From NCBI GenBank assembly GCA_021464245.1, contig JADCRB010000111.1:248001-312000 (forward strand): 64,000 nucleotides of DNA. Reading direction: 5' to 3'. Made by a program: the position numbers and the translations under genes. Within the stretch, counting starts at the first letter, position 1. Each line of letters opens with the position of its first letter. This DNA is from Carallia brachiata (lineage: Eukaryota > Streptophyta > Magnoliopsida > Malpighiales > Rhizophoraceae). Shown in pieces: positions 26,216 to 38,895 of the stretch. The notes beneath the pieces were generated by a model, which was not told the DNA's origin, did not search any database, and was given only the letters and a program-made list of their open reading frames with translations.

Positions 26216-28012
26216 TATTCCTATTTTTTAAAAATAAAATGTAAATACATCTTTTCAAAAATTAACTCTAAAACACCGCTTAAATTTTTTTAAAAAATTT
26301 GTTGATAGACATTTTTTAATATGTCAGACATATATTTATATTCCTATTTTACGAATGTTTGTATCTGACACCTATTCGACACCAACATAACAGCCAAAAT
26401 ACCGTGTGCGTGCCTCTTAGTTGTCACATTCTCCATTGAAAGTTAATGTACTTGTGTGGTGGCAATGACAATGAAAGAGCCACCAGGACGCTTCTGATTA
26501 TGGCACCTAGCTAGCTTATTGGTAATCCGCTAACCTCATGGGTGGCGACTGGTGAGCTGCGGGGCCTCCACGGATCCAGCCACATGATTTTTTATGATCG
26601 GTGGTGACAACCCTTTTCATTTGATAGTATGTACGAGCCATTTTTTTCTTGCTTCAATGTTTTTCTCTTTTCAATTCAAGTGCCAAAATGGGATACGTAT
26701 TTCTATTCCAGTTACTCGAGCTTCTATAATAAGCATACTTTGCATTAGACGCCATTGGCAATTTTGCAAAGGTGGATTCGTTTTTTTCCTAAGTGTAGGA
26801 GTTGTTAATGCAATCTAATCATCAAATCATAGACCCATAATCATATTCTAAGCAAGATCAAAAAAAAAAAAAGAAAGCTTAATGGTAATGTGTAGGTGGG
26901 AGCATAGTAGACATGTTAGACTATTAAGTTTTAAAAATTATATTAAATTTTAAAAAATAAAAATAAATAAATTTTTAAATTTTATTAAATTAATTACATA
27001 TTTTTTATATATTTTTTTAAATATATCTGTATAGTCTAATTCAACGAAAAACAACCTAGGCAACACCTAGTGGCTAGTGCCTTGGCTTCCTTAGAACTTT
27101 CTCTCTCTTTTTGACCCAAAGGGTCCAGGGCCGAACTGGGGGATGGTGACCAACCACACGGAGTGGTCCCTAGTAACGTACCTAATACACAAGTTAATTC
27201 ATAATTGTAGCTTTTATTGGAAGTCAATCAATGCTAACCAAAACCAAAAGATCAAGAAAAACCAAAAAGAGTAAAATAAAATAAAAGAAAATTCGGACAC
27301 CCTCTTGGTTTTTTTTTTTTTTTTTTTGACTGGAAGACACCTTCTTTGCTGGGGAATCCTTGGCTCGTTTTGATTATTTGTTAGTACCTTAAGAATTAAG
27401 GAGCAATCCACCTTTTATTTTAATAATTTTTTTTTAGTATATCAATAATTAAATTTATAAATTAAAATAAAAATAATTTTATTTATCTATCCCACTCAAC
27501 TTAATCAATAAAAAGAGATCAATCATTCAAATACTTTTAAATTCAAATGAACCTCTTACAAACTGATCAAACATCGTTAACAAATTTAAAATTAAAGAAA
27601 ATATGGTCACGGTCATTCTGAATAAATTTAAAAATCAAAATTTGTAAAAACAATTCACTTAACAACTTATAGTTTTATTGTTGTAATTTCATATTCTAAT
27701 CTTGAAATAAGATATAGAAATTATTTGAAATGAGAAAAATTACATTTATGATAGAGTTCACAAAATAATGATATCTTAAATGGAAATTAAAAAAAAAAAA
27801 GAACAATCGCGGTATCTAATCTTTGGTTACAACGTCTTCAAGTTTAACAAAATAAAAGGCAAAGCATCATCTGCTGGTCAATTTAGTTCCTTTGATTCCT
27901 TTCTTCTTCTTTTTTTTTCGTTGTCAACAAATGGAAAAGGCCAAAACCACCGGCTCAGTTGTACTTATTTCACAAAGCTCCCAAACTCTACACAATAATA
28001 CATTATAAACAA
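26216..28012. other. Intergenic and promoter region of the 28.1-kb gene
   Basis: No gene. Contains a GC-richer patch at 26400-26590, an AT-rich dispersed motif near 26925-27010 and T runs near 27310-27328. The proximal promoter of the downstream plus-strand gene must lie here, but no single TATA box stands out. Confidence 0.4.
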
Positions 28013-28080
28013 ATGGCCGCGTTGTAGACTCTGTTTCTAGAAACAGAGCAAACCAAACCAAGCCGCGTTTGAGCGGCCAT
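28013..28080 (+). promoter_or_regulatory. Nested inverted repeats spanning the 5' leader and start codon
   Basis: ATGGCCGC at 28013-28020 is the exact reverse complement of GCGGCCAT at 28073-28080, whose last two bases are the first two of the start codon at 28079. Between them 28029-28048 is a 20-bp perfect palindrome. If both lie in the mRNA leader they could fold into a structure that sequesters the start codon; this is inference. Confidence 0.45.
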
Positions 28081-30594
28081 GGAAGAAACCCAGTTGAGTT
28101 TGATGTTCGTTTTGTTGAATGTCATTGTTTTTGGTGCTTCTGGCGCGAGAGGGAAAAAAGAGTATAATTATGTCTCAGCGGTAGGAGACCCAGGAATGAG
28201 AAGAGATGGGCTGAGAGTGGCCTTTGAAGCTTGGAATTTTTGCAATGAAGTTGGCCAAGAAGCTCCTGGCATGGGAAGCCCCAGAGCAGCCGATTGCTTT
28301 GATCTCTCAAGTAAGCACAGCCACCGTCGAACAAAGTTACAACTAAAAAAAAGTGGGTCTTTCTTTGCTAGTTTTGCATTCGTTAAAAGTTATGTTCATG
28401 TCCTAAATCTGATTCCAAAACCTTGTTATTTCCGAAATGGGATTTGTCTTATTAGCCATTTGTTGGATGCCGGACAAAAAAATTCACAAGAATGAAAAGA
28501 GGAGTTTTTTTTTTTTGCTACATTTTGGCTAATAACATTTATGATATTTTGTTTTTTTTTTTTTTTTGGTTTTTTTTTCAATACAATCGAATGGATAGGT
28601 CCTCAACTGAAACACAAGGTCACGGAAGCTGATAACAAACTCGGAGTGGGAAAACCATTTCCGGGTTTGGACCCGAAAGCCATAAACAATTCGGACCTTT
28701 ATGCAGTGGAGAAAGAGCTTTATCTGGGTTCATTATGTGAAGTTGCGGATACGCCAAAGTCATGGCAATTTTGGATGGTTATGCTTAAAAATGGCAATTA
28801 TGACAGCAGGTCTGGTTTGTGTCCTCAGAATGGTAAAAAGGCTCCACCTTTTAGTCCAGGAAGGTTTCCTTGCTTTGGAGATGGGTGTATGAATCAACCC
28901 ATTTTGTATCATCAGCAGACTGAGCTCTTTGATGGTGGCATAATGAGGGGAAGTTTCAATGGGACTTATGAGCTTGGAGCTGATATAGGGAAAGGACTGG
29001 ATGGAATCTCTTTCTATGAAGTGATTTGGGAGAAAAACGTTGGTGTTGGGAGTTGGGTTTTTAGCCATAAGCTCAAGACTTCAAAGAAGTACCCATGGTT
29101 GATGCTTTACCTCAGAGCTGACTCAACTAAAGGATTTTCTGGAGGATATCATTATGACACACGAGGCATGCTCAAAATTGTAAGTACGAACTCTTTGGAA
29201 TCATTATTATTATTATCATTATATTATTTTTATTTTTGCCTTTTTATCAATTTTATTTGCCACCAGGAAAAAAGTCTGGCTCTTTTTAGTCATATACTCA
29301 ATAATAAATATGATTCTGAAGCAGAAAGAAGAAAGTGTTTGTCCCCTTGGTGTCGTCTTAGCATTAAATTTGTATCTTGTAATTCACTTATTTGTCAGAT
29401 ACATGCTTGTGTTTTCCTGGTAGTTTTGATGATCTTTCTGTTGTACAGAAAAACAAGTAATCGATCGGATGGCTAATTAGTAAATTTTTCTGCAAGGTGA
29501 TCAAATTTGCTTTTCTGTTTTGAGCGTAACTCTGAAGTTAGGCACAAAATTAATAATTAATCATCTACCTGTCATTGTCCTCTAAACGTTTGTTGGATTC
29601 TGACAAATAAATCATTTTTGGCTATCATGAAGTTCAATATTATCCAATATTCGAACATGGAACTGATTAATACTTTTATGAGCCTCTAACTAGGCCTTGT
29701 TTAATTGGTGCGGTGTCTGTAGAATTTGAAACTTATCTGGAGAAGTTTGGACTTAATGGGACTTTTCCTAACATGGTCGTTACTGTTTGCTCTCTTAGAT
29801 TTAAACTTTTTTAGCTCTAATGCCTATTTAGTAAATCATAGAGTGACATTAGTTGTCTTTCAGCTTCCAGAATCGCCTAATTTTAAGGTTAAAGTGACTT
29901 TGGATGTCAAGAATGGGGGAGGACCCCAGAGCCAGTTCTATTTGATAGATATTGGGAGCTGCTGGAAGAACAATGGTGCTCCTTGTGATGGAGATGTGCT
30001 TACTGATGTAACCAGATACAGTGAGATGATCATCAATCCTGAAACTCCTGCCTGGTGCAGTCCTAAAGGTCTACAGAACTGCCCACCATACCACATTACT
30101 CCAAACAACACAAAAATTTACAGAAACGATACGGCCAATTTCCCATACGGGGCTTATCACTACTATTGTGCTCCAGGCAACGCTCAATTTTTGGAGCAAC
30201 CTGTCAGCACATGTGATCCTTACAGCAATCCTCAAGCGCAAGAGCTAGTTCAGTTGCTGCCTCATCCCATCTGGGCTGAGTATGGATATCCAACTAAGCA
30301 AGGGGATGGTTGGATTGGGGATGGCAGAACTTGGGAGCTCGACGTGGGTGGACTGTCGAGTAGGCTTTATTTCTATCAGGTTGATTAATTAGACCAACTT
30401 CTAGTAATCAAGCTGTAAGTTAATGGTATGAATGAATATATGATTTCTTGTCAATGTCTTTTTTGCAGGATCCAGGTACTCCTCCTGCTACAAGAATATG
30501 GGGATCCATTGATATGGGCACTGAAATTTTTGTCAGTGACAAAGATGAGGTGGCGGAGTGGACTCTTGCTGACTTCGATGTTATTCTCACTTAG
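28079..30594 (+). CDS. Secreted protein of a conserved plant family of unknown function (DUF7705-like)
   Basis: Four exons, 28079-28310, 28599-29179, 29864-30379 and 30469-30594, all GT-AG and in phase, give 484 residues. The N-terminus has a hydrophobic stretch (about residues 7-20, LMFVLLNVIVFGA) that looks like a signal peptide, so an extracellular or wall location is likely. The body is rich in Cys, Trp, Gly and aromatic residues, has several N-x-S/T sequons, and includes CFGDGCMNQP, YHYDTRG and HPIWAEYGYPTKQGDGW blocks that I associate with a plant-specific domain of unknown function (DUF7705, name from memory). The C-terminus ends ATRIWGSIDMGTEIF then DFDVILT and a stop. No enzyme motif is evident, so no activity is proposed. 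It stands alone between long spacers. Confidence 0.85.
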
Positions 30595-32013
30595 TTCATA
30601 GTTCAAGTTTCAACCTTTTTTAATTTACACAAATATGTTACCATATTGAGAAAGAGCCAAAAGATACCAAGAAGATTTGATTCAAATCCTGAGAGTGCTA
30701 ATACAAGAAATTCTGGGAATGGATTTGCCAAATAAGCCCGCAAGGCCAGGCATCCTTTTTCCTGGAGACAAAGTCGTGTAATTCAATTCTTTTCTCAAAT
30801 GTAAGTTTTGAGCTTTCATTCTAAAAAGAAAGAAGTTTGTCACTTTATCTTGCATCTGTGCTGGCTGATGTTAGTCAACGTTGTAGTGTTTTTTATAGGA
30901 CACTCAGTGACATTGGCCTCGTGCAAATTTTGACCTGGAAAAAAATACATGGACAGCCTTTCCATTCCAACCACATATATATATATATATACATATATAA
31001 TTTTGACACAAAGCGATGATATAAAATTACTATTTGAATTTTAACCATTAATTGAATGGTGAGTTTAAGATAATTAATAATTTAAATTTAAATAATAAAA
31101 TTATATTATTATTTTGTATTTAATTTTTATATTTATACGGTGATACCCTTTATATCTGTATTGGGTCGGGCCTACCATGTGAGTGAGCAACTAAAGCGTA
31201 ACAAAGACTATCACATCAAAGACTCTTGAGTCTGGAAATGAGTGAGCTTCACGGATGCTCTATCAGATTGAATTGTTTGGGGGGGCATTTTACCACATGA
31301 AGCATGAAGACTGGGTGCTTTCCAGCTAAATGCATTTGCATCTTTCTTTCTTGATTGACACAAGCGGACTGCAAGTGGCAAGAGCCAGCAGGCAGGACTT
31401 AAGCGGTGAGGCTTTACAGCTTGCACAAAAGATGGGGTGTGTCTGTGTGTACCGCATCTCAACAAATATTTTGACCTCAAGCATGGTCAGTTAATTGCCA
31501 TCAAGGCAATTGGAGGGTGGTATCTCAAATAAATAATCTCGATCCATTATTACCGTCAAAACATGGGCTAAATTTGGTGCTATCCCATGCGATGCCGGGA
31601 ATTCATTTGAGGATCAAATGTTCCTTACTAATCAGAAGCAGAATCTCCGTTCATTATATGTACCCAGAAAGGCATGGGACATTAATTAGAATGGTTATGA
31701 TGATTTTTTTTTTTATTGTTCTCAAGAGACATATTAAACCATATGAAAATTAAAAATTAACTGCGGAGATGTCTTTTGATGGTTATAATGAAATTTAAAA
31801 AAAAGCATTTTGATAAAATATTATATATCAGTTACAAATGGGAAATTCAAAAAGAGATCTTTTTTTTTTTTGACCAACTAAAAATAGTCTCCATTGCCAT
31901 ATCGTAATTCATAACCCAAAACCAAAAAGAAAAAAATTCGTGTACACACAAAGTACACATATTGGTATACACATAAATATTTTATTATTTTTTGGAAAAA
32001 AAAAAAAGCAAAT
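30595..32013. other. 3' UTR and intergenic spacer
   Basis: Begins with the likely 3' UTR of the preceding gene, then AT-rich spacer with a TA run near 30978-30995. A block at 31484-31521 recurs at 63858-63895 (CATCAAGGCAATTGG core). No gene seen. Confidence 0.45.
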
Positions 32014-32110
32014 TTAGGATTTAGGGTTTGCGAATTTGAGTAATACCCACCTAAATTTACGTTTTAATTTTTTTTTAAATATATGTATGTTATGATATGC
32101 CTCAATACAA

Positions 32111-32320
32111 CTAGTCGTGCGGAAACTCAAAATTACAGCAATCGGAGTTAAAAATGCCAGCCAGAAAAGGAGGCGGCCTATTTTTCCAATGTAAAGGACA
32201 AGATCGTCCCCTGGTTCGATATGCCACATAGTCAGCAGCGCCGTTTGCATCGCGATAAATGAGCGTCAGTTCCGCTTCTGGATGGCTAGCAAACCACGAC
32301 CGTATGTCCTGCACAGTTGG
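32111..32320 (-). pseudogene. RNase H-like (RVT_3 type) remnant of a retroelement
   Basis: On the minus strand a short frame reads IRSWFASHPEAEL then IYRDANGAADYVAYR. The pattern H/R-x-x-N-x-A-A-D after a hydrophobic strand is the end of the RNase H domain found in plant LINEs and in domesticated RVT_3 proteins. Only about 50 residues remain, with no reverse transcriptase upstream and a poly-A/T context to the left. It is most likely an isolated retroposon fragment. Confidence 0.45.
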
Positions 32321-34394
32321 TTCGTCCTTCAGTAGTTTAGAAAATTAAATTTTAAAAAATTAAAAATAGTAAATTATTAAATATTATTAAATAAACTGAA
32401 TATTTACTTATATCTTACAAAACTATATTCTTACTTAAAACATGAACGATCCTCCTACCTTGCCAAACTGAAAGTAGGAATTACATATTCGTCAGCTGGT
32501 CCAAGTAGAGCATGAATAATACGGTACGGACATAAGTGTATAAGGACTCTTTAGACTTTACTTCTGTGACATAAATGGCCCATGTACAGACAGCATAACC
32601 CCAAAGCCCATCAAAGTCCACCAAGAAGCTTTGTCAGGAACTAGGGCAATTGGCATGCGTTATTGATCGTCTCAAGTTTTTATGTAATGGCTGCAATAAC
32701 TAAATAAATAAATATATATATAGACACACAAAAATAATCAGTAGTGTGCTTATTAGATGTTAGAGGAGATAGTGTGACATAGTCGAAGACACTACAGCAT
32801 TTTTGTGACAAAATTGAGGAAGGTGATAGTCCAACTCCCCCGATCAAAGTTCGGGTAACTATCTAGGCTAGTCTGGTTGGGCTACAAAGTGTAGAACATA
32901 GAATTGTCCCACAATTTAAGGAAAGGAAATAAGCTACTGTTACATGATCAGAAGAAATTTATTGAAGAAATTTTTAAAGTGTAACTCACTGAATTTATTA
33001 TATAACTATATTTATTATAGGTGTAATAAAAAAATATATTATTTTTTTGTTGTACAATAAATTCATACAATTGTAAATAATTTTTAACTGATTATATTTA
33101 AAAAAATTTTCCAAACACTTTTCTTCTGAACATGCAACTTTTTCCAAGGAAATATTATGGATTCGACAAAATGACAAATGTACATACTATGTGCCGATGG
33201 TTGAGAAGAGTTGGACCACGAAGCAAATCGTTCTGCAATATTGTGGCAATAGCAATGCTAAATGGGCTGCCCCGGAAAAGAGATGTATATTTGTGACGAT
33301 TCATTTTTGTATTGTGAAATTGTTAAGTGGATTTATTGCGTTTTTGTAATTGCAAGTAAATAGGAAAATAAATATTTTCTTCAATGAAAATAATTCTGAT
33401 CAAATTTAAGGACAACCCCAGCGCCCACCTTGGTTTTCTACGTCGCCGTTTACTAACCGGACAAGGCTCATGATCATTGGGGTCAAGTCTTCATTAGTGA
33501 CAGTAAACAAAACAAAAAATATACATAAAGATAAAAGATTGCAGACGGCAAACAAATAAAGTATAATTTACTGGTTGATTTATTGAATCAAACAATTAAT
33601 ATTTATAATAAAAATGAAAGGTATTTTTTATTAATTTTTTAATTATAAACAGTAATTGTTTGGTTGTATAAAATAATTAGTTTATTGCACTGTTATTGTT
33701 TTTCGTCTGCTATTTAATGTATCCGTATAATGAGACTTAAAAAAAGTGTGTGAAAATACTTCAATGACTAAAATTTAAATTTTTTTAATTGATCTTAAAT
33801 TTTAATCTTAAAAATAATGTGCGAGATTTATGAATATATGTAGCGGAACAATATTTCTGTATAGAAATTCACTGGCGAATGCTGATATAGACGAACCATG
33901 CAAAACTCAATGAAACAACATCTATTCTTTCGATGGATTCGGGTGCAATAATTCTGGTATGATGTCACCCAATCAACAGATTCGATTATCCAAAGCAGAG
34001 GAATGCCGCTACAAACTACTCAACATAAATAAACAAATAAATAAGAACCGCCTCTTAATTACCAGTTACAATCATAATCAAAGAAGCCCTGATGCCTAGG
34101 CAAGAGCTGAACAAATGGGGACGATTCCGCAGCGATGAATTGCAGTAGCTCTACCAATCAGTTTATGTTCAATTGTACCAGCAAACTGTAGACAAATATC
34201 CAATTCACAAGTTAGAATGCTAAAAATCCTTCATTTTCTATACAAAACAAAACATAATGAACATATGCGGCCGGATTCAAATAGGTGCCCCACTAGAAAG
34301 ACTCCAAACTTTAACGCCAAAATTGAGTCATGCCAGAATGCCTAACTGGTTCAGGCCAGAATTTCCTTTAGGAAATTAGTAGGGATCCCAACTT
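32321..34394. other. Intergenic, no gene seen
   Basis: AT-rich spacer containing the AT dispersed motif near 32340-32400. No domain-bearing frame. Confidence 0.5.
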
Positions 34395-34600
34395 TGTGCC
34401 CCATTTTTTTCCCGAGGATGCGTCGAATTCCAAGAAGTTGTGGAATTTTTGCAACTACATTAATAAAATGCGAAACGAAGAAAAAAAAACATCTCACCGT
34501 CTTTTTGTTGTAAAAAATATTAATGTAATTATAAAAAATCGATATCTCATTGCAAATCTCTGTGTTATTTGGGAAAAAAAAATCGGGCAGATCCCCTGGA
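34395..34600 (+). repeat. Direct repeat left of the RADIALIS-like gene
   Basis: Similar in order to 35228-35460: a CGAGGAT start, a TACATTAATAAAATGCGAAA / TAATATTGGTAAAATGTGAAA block, AAATATTAATGTAATTATAAAAA / AAATATTAATATAGTTGTAAAAA, then TCATTGCAAATC / TTATAATCGCTAC. Diverged but collinear. Confidence 0.5.
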
Positions 34601-34852
34601 TACGTACCCATGCCCTTTCCTTTGTCCTGAAGGCTATAATGTTTGGTGGAAGACCGACATCCCAGAACAGAAGTAAAGTGTTAATTATAGGAATTTGAAA
34701 CAAGAAAAACCTGAATTGTTTCGTGGAGGAATAACAGAAAAGGAGCCAAAAAGAATAAACAGAAAAATCAAATCAAAATATATATATAAAAAAGAAGGCA
34801 AAAAACAAGGAAGCCAAAGCAATCCATTAATGATCCTGAGAAGGTTAGCTCA

Positions 34853-35151
34853 TTACTTGTGATCTTCATCAGTCCAACAGTACTGAGATTGAGTAGAGTC
34901 AATCTGAAGATGATAAGGCTGAGCTTCTCCGTAAAGTTTATGGTCCAATTTACCTGACTCTATACGCTGCAAGTCCTCTAAAAGGACCCCATAATGTTTT
35001 TCAACATCCTCTGCACTCTTCTTGCCTCCAACCATGGCGGCCACCGCCTCCCATCGGTCGGGTAGTCTTCATCAACCACTGCAAGAGCCATCTCAAACAG
35101 CTTGTTCTCTTCCCAGCTCCACCCATACAAGGCTCCGGGAAAATCATCCAT
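34853..35151 (-). pseudogene. RADIALIS-like single-SANT/MYB protein with one frameshift
   Basis: RADIALIS-like proteins are small nuclear single-SANT factors that compete with DIVARICATA-type MYBs for partner proteins. ATG at 35151; the first part reads [20 protein letters not shown], the start of a SANT domain with its first Trp. Near 35058-35064 the frame must shift by one base to continue as the second half, [19 protein letters not shown] then [12 protein letters not shown], which ends at the stop 34855-34853. Loss of one C after TACCC would explain it. Without it the product is about 57 residues and lacks the third helix. Length if intact would be near 99, normal for the family. A splice-acceptor-like TTTTGCAG near 35196 suggests a 5'-UTR intron. 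Either a young pseudogene, an allele, or a base error. Confidence 0.75.
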
Positions 35152-35227
35152 TTCAGCACCACCAATATTGGCTAAAACCCCCCACCAAAACTGCAAAACC
35201 AAAGCCTTATGTTTTGATCACTTTTTT

Positions 35228-35460
35228 GACTCCTTTTTCGAGGATAATCAGGAAGACCTATTTGATCTTGGGGGCGTAATTATGCTTCCAGACAAAATTT
35301 CACTTAAATTGCAACAACTCTCTATTTTCTGTAGTAATATTGGTAAAATGTGAAATAAGAAGTATAATTTTATTTTTTTATTTTACAAAATATTAATATA
35401 GTTGTAAAAAAAATTGACACATTTGTTATAATCGCTACAAAAATCAGACTTTTTTTTTTT
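35228..35460 (+). repeat. Direct repeat right of the RADIALIS-like gene
   Basis: Partner of the repeat at 34395-34600. The pair brackets the RADIALIS-like gene about 830 bp apart, so one may lie in the leader or intron of that gene. Confidence 0.5.
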
Positions 35461-37130
35461 TTTTCTTAAAATGTATATTTTTCCTTTGATCTTTCATGGT
35501 GTAATGTCCGTCCAACAAGTGTGAGAATCTTTTCTGATAGTTTGTTTGATTCTTTCGGAGTCTTTTGGAGTTTGTGTAAGATTTATGTGCGTTAATGAAC
35601 ATCAATTTTTTTTTTATTTTGTTTTACAAGCCGGCCTGTGTTAAAGGCAATCGGCCTTGCTTAAGTCTAGATCAACGCGTAAGCAATTAGACAATCAGAC
35701 GATTGTATAGAAATACTGATTAATTCATGTGATTTTATATATAAGACGAAAAACTTTAGTTTGATGCAAGTTTTTTAAAAGCGGTGACGTGGGTCCATAA
35801 AAAATATAATCCCCATGGTATTGGAGTTGCATATTTATGTTGTTATTTTTTGGTCCAAATATGAAGAGCAATAATTAGAAAAGACAAATCTCAATATTTT
35901 TTTTGACATAAATTAATTTTTTATTTTTATAAATTTTATACTTCATTTTTATAATTGAAATTTAAGAATTTGAGATAAAAATTTAAATTTTAACCATAAT
36001 TATATTTTTTAAAGACTCAAATCTCTAACACTTCGATTAATGATTTCTTGGAAGACCCAAAGCCTTATTTTTTCGTTCCCAACTGTTGTATGGTGTCACA
36101 TGTAATCCTTTGTTTTTATCGTCACAATTCTGCCGTCCAATAATGGTACGGGGCCGACAGATTTCATGGCAAAGCAAACGTCACAATTCCAATTTTCTAC
36201 CTTTTAAGTCGAGAAAGAGACGCATGTGGCTAGCATTTCACATATCTTCATCTATTTGTATTCACATGCAGCCACAAATCACAAATATAGTCTTTGTCAA
36301 GGACTTTATGTTAAGCAGACTTTCAGCTGCAACGAGCAGAAAAAGTAACACGATTTTTTTTTCCGCTTGAGGACTGGATAGAATGTATTGACGCGAGACA
36401 ATGTAATAACCCACACCAACCTTTTATTGGAAAAAAAAATAGGTGAATATGCTTAAATAAAAATATAGTGAATATATAAAAATTTAAATTATTAAATTAT
36501 AAAAAATATATTAAATTTTTAAAAAATAAATTATTAAATATTATTAAATTAATTATATATTCTTTACTTGCTCATAAATATATTGTTACGTAGCGACTCC
36601 CCTTTCTTATTTTCTCTTTTTCTATCTTGCACGAAGGTTCTTTCATCGCACCTGTCCCCCTCAGTTCAGACAATTGAGAAATTCTCTGGATCAGCAAATT
36701 TGCCCCGTCTCTTTGGACGTTGCTTTTAAACCCATATTTATCTCTAGAAGTAGTAGTTTACTAGTTAATTAATGTATCGCTCTTAGTATTAATTTAATTT
36801 GAGTCTTTGCATTGCTTCACTTCAAATAAAAGAAAATTTAATTGTAAATATATTATTGAATTTTAAATTCGTTTAATATGATCCGACTTAAAAAAAATTA
36901 TTTAGATTAATAGTATTTCGATAATAAGATCTCTTTATAAGAGAGGTTGAATGAAATATCAATAAATAAACTTAGTGTCAATTCACATATATAATAATTA
37001 ATGTACCTGTAATGTACATTTTTTCTAATTAAAAGAAATTAACCTAATATTTCATTTCCATGCCAGTGATATAGTTTTTTTTTTTCAAAAAATAAAATTG
37101 CAGTGCGTTAGTGTAATATCATTATGGGTC
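35461..37130. other. Intergenic, no gene seen
   Basis: AT-rich spacer with the AT dispersed motif at 36460-36560. The open frame 36086-36370 has no recognisable domain. Confidence 0.5.
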
Positions 37131-38000
37131 AATAGGAGTGTTCGCGGGTCGGATTGAGTTGACTTAAAAATATATCCGCATCCAATCCGCCGTTGGCGGG
37201 TTGGATAATTTGCCATCTGCACCCAATCTACCATACAATTCAATCCATCCAATCTAATCCGCTAATGACGGATTGGATTGGATCGATTTGGGCGGATTAA
37301 CATAATAAAACAAATTATAATTTTCTTCAATTTATACATATCATCAACCATCAATATTTTCACTTATTCTTACCAATTTTATTATTATAATGTATATATC
37401 ATATCTATTCGTAATTTTAAATATTTATGAGAATTGATCAAAATTTACTAAAAGACTATATTAGATCAATTTTACTTAGTAAAAACACAAATTATTAAAA
37501 AGAAAAGTTCTTTATTTGTGTTTTCGCTCAGCAAATAAGGTAGTATCTCTCTCTCTCTTTCTCTCTCTCTTTTTTATAGTGTCTAATGTCTCACTTATGC
37601 TGCCAAAAAATAAGAAGATAGAGATACTCCGATTGTTTTTTTTTTTTAAAATAAAATTATGTGATAACAATTAGAGAATATGATGATAATACGAGAGTAA
37701 TAAAATAGTTTTTTACTTCTAATTTTATTGATTTGTAAGATTATGTGAAATGTGATTGTTTGGTATTAATCCGATTAATATCGATAAATTTAATTCACAA
37801 TATTAGTTATATATATATATAAGTGGATTGAGTCGGATTGGGCGGATTGAACTCCCCAATCTGCATTTAATTCGCCTTTGGCGGGTTGTAAAATTTTGAA
37901 ATCACAATCAATCCTAACTTCGGCAGTTTTAACAGATTTGAATTAATTTGAATTATATTAATCCAATTAGGTTAGGTTGATTAATTTTTGAACAGTCCAA
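37131..38000. mobile_element. Non-autonomous hAT-like element
   Basis: The left terminus contains AGTGTTCGCGGGTCGGATTG, and the right terminus, reverse-complemented, begins TTGGACTGTTCAAAAATTAA, sharing GGA-TGTTC. Many short subterminal copies of GGCGGATT/AATCCGCC and GGATTGG/CCAATCC lie in both ends, a hallmark of plant hAT elements. Flanks ATGGGTCA and ATGACTCT could be a decayed 8-bp target duplication (5 of 8 match). No transposase frame. Confidence 0.5.
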
Positions 38001-38489
38001 AATGACTCTGCGAGCACACAATCGACTTGATATCAGAAGCCCGAAATTCCGAGGCAGGTATACACCCTAAAATCTACCCCACTTGGATTGCGATCTCATT
38101 GGCGTCCCCTGGGCTGCGATCACTTGATGGAGGGGTCCAAATTCAAAGTAGTGTTTGGTTTCAACATTCGACAGCTAATTATAATTTTGTCCATTAATTC
38201 TTTGGAAGATAAGAATCGCGACTTTTCATTATCCTTTCAATTGCGGAGTGCTTTCTTTCTCAATGCCGATTAGGATGGGCGAGAAGATCAACATATTTAG
38301 ATATGAAACATGAATCCAGTCGCCCACCGCAAATAGCTCCCGTCAAATCTTCCCATTCAAACAACAGAGGAACGATTAAAAAATGATTATTTTTATGCCT
38401 CAAAAGAAATTTTAGAAGTGGGAAATAATAATAAAACAAAAAATAACGATTATGAGGCCAAACAATGGAATATATATGATGGGGAATTA

Positions 38490-38895
38490 AAAAAAAAATT
38501 CTTATTATTCATAAATTTAGTAATATCTGATATTTATAATTATATTTTATATTTTATTAAGTTAGATATTTTATTATTTAAAATATTATTTAAAATTATT
38601 TTTCTAGTTAAAGTTTTTTTCTATTTAAAATTTTATACCTAGTCAGTTAATTTAGTTTACTTCTATAAATAAGTTTCAATATTAATTTTATTATTCAAAC
38701 ATTATTTATAAAAATTGATAATTTGATATTGAATTTTTTAAACGAATGTGATTTTCGTTTATTGCGAGTAAATTCATATGTATTCTATGGATACATTCTT
38801 ATAATTTTCTTTATTTTTTAGATAAATTCTCGTTATTTTTCTATTTTTTTAATAAATTTCTAAGTTATGAGTTATTCGTATTCTTCCTACATCAA
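38490..38895 (+). repeat. Tandem repeat, copy 1
   Basis: Collinear with 39187-39805: TTATTCATAAATTTA, the TATTTATAATTATATTTTATA run, TCAGTTAATTTAGTT, CTATAAATAAGTTTCAATATTAA, AAAATTGATAATTT and TTCGTATTC/TTCGTGTTC landmarks occur in the same order. Confidence 0.6.
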
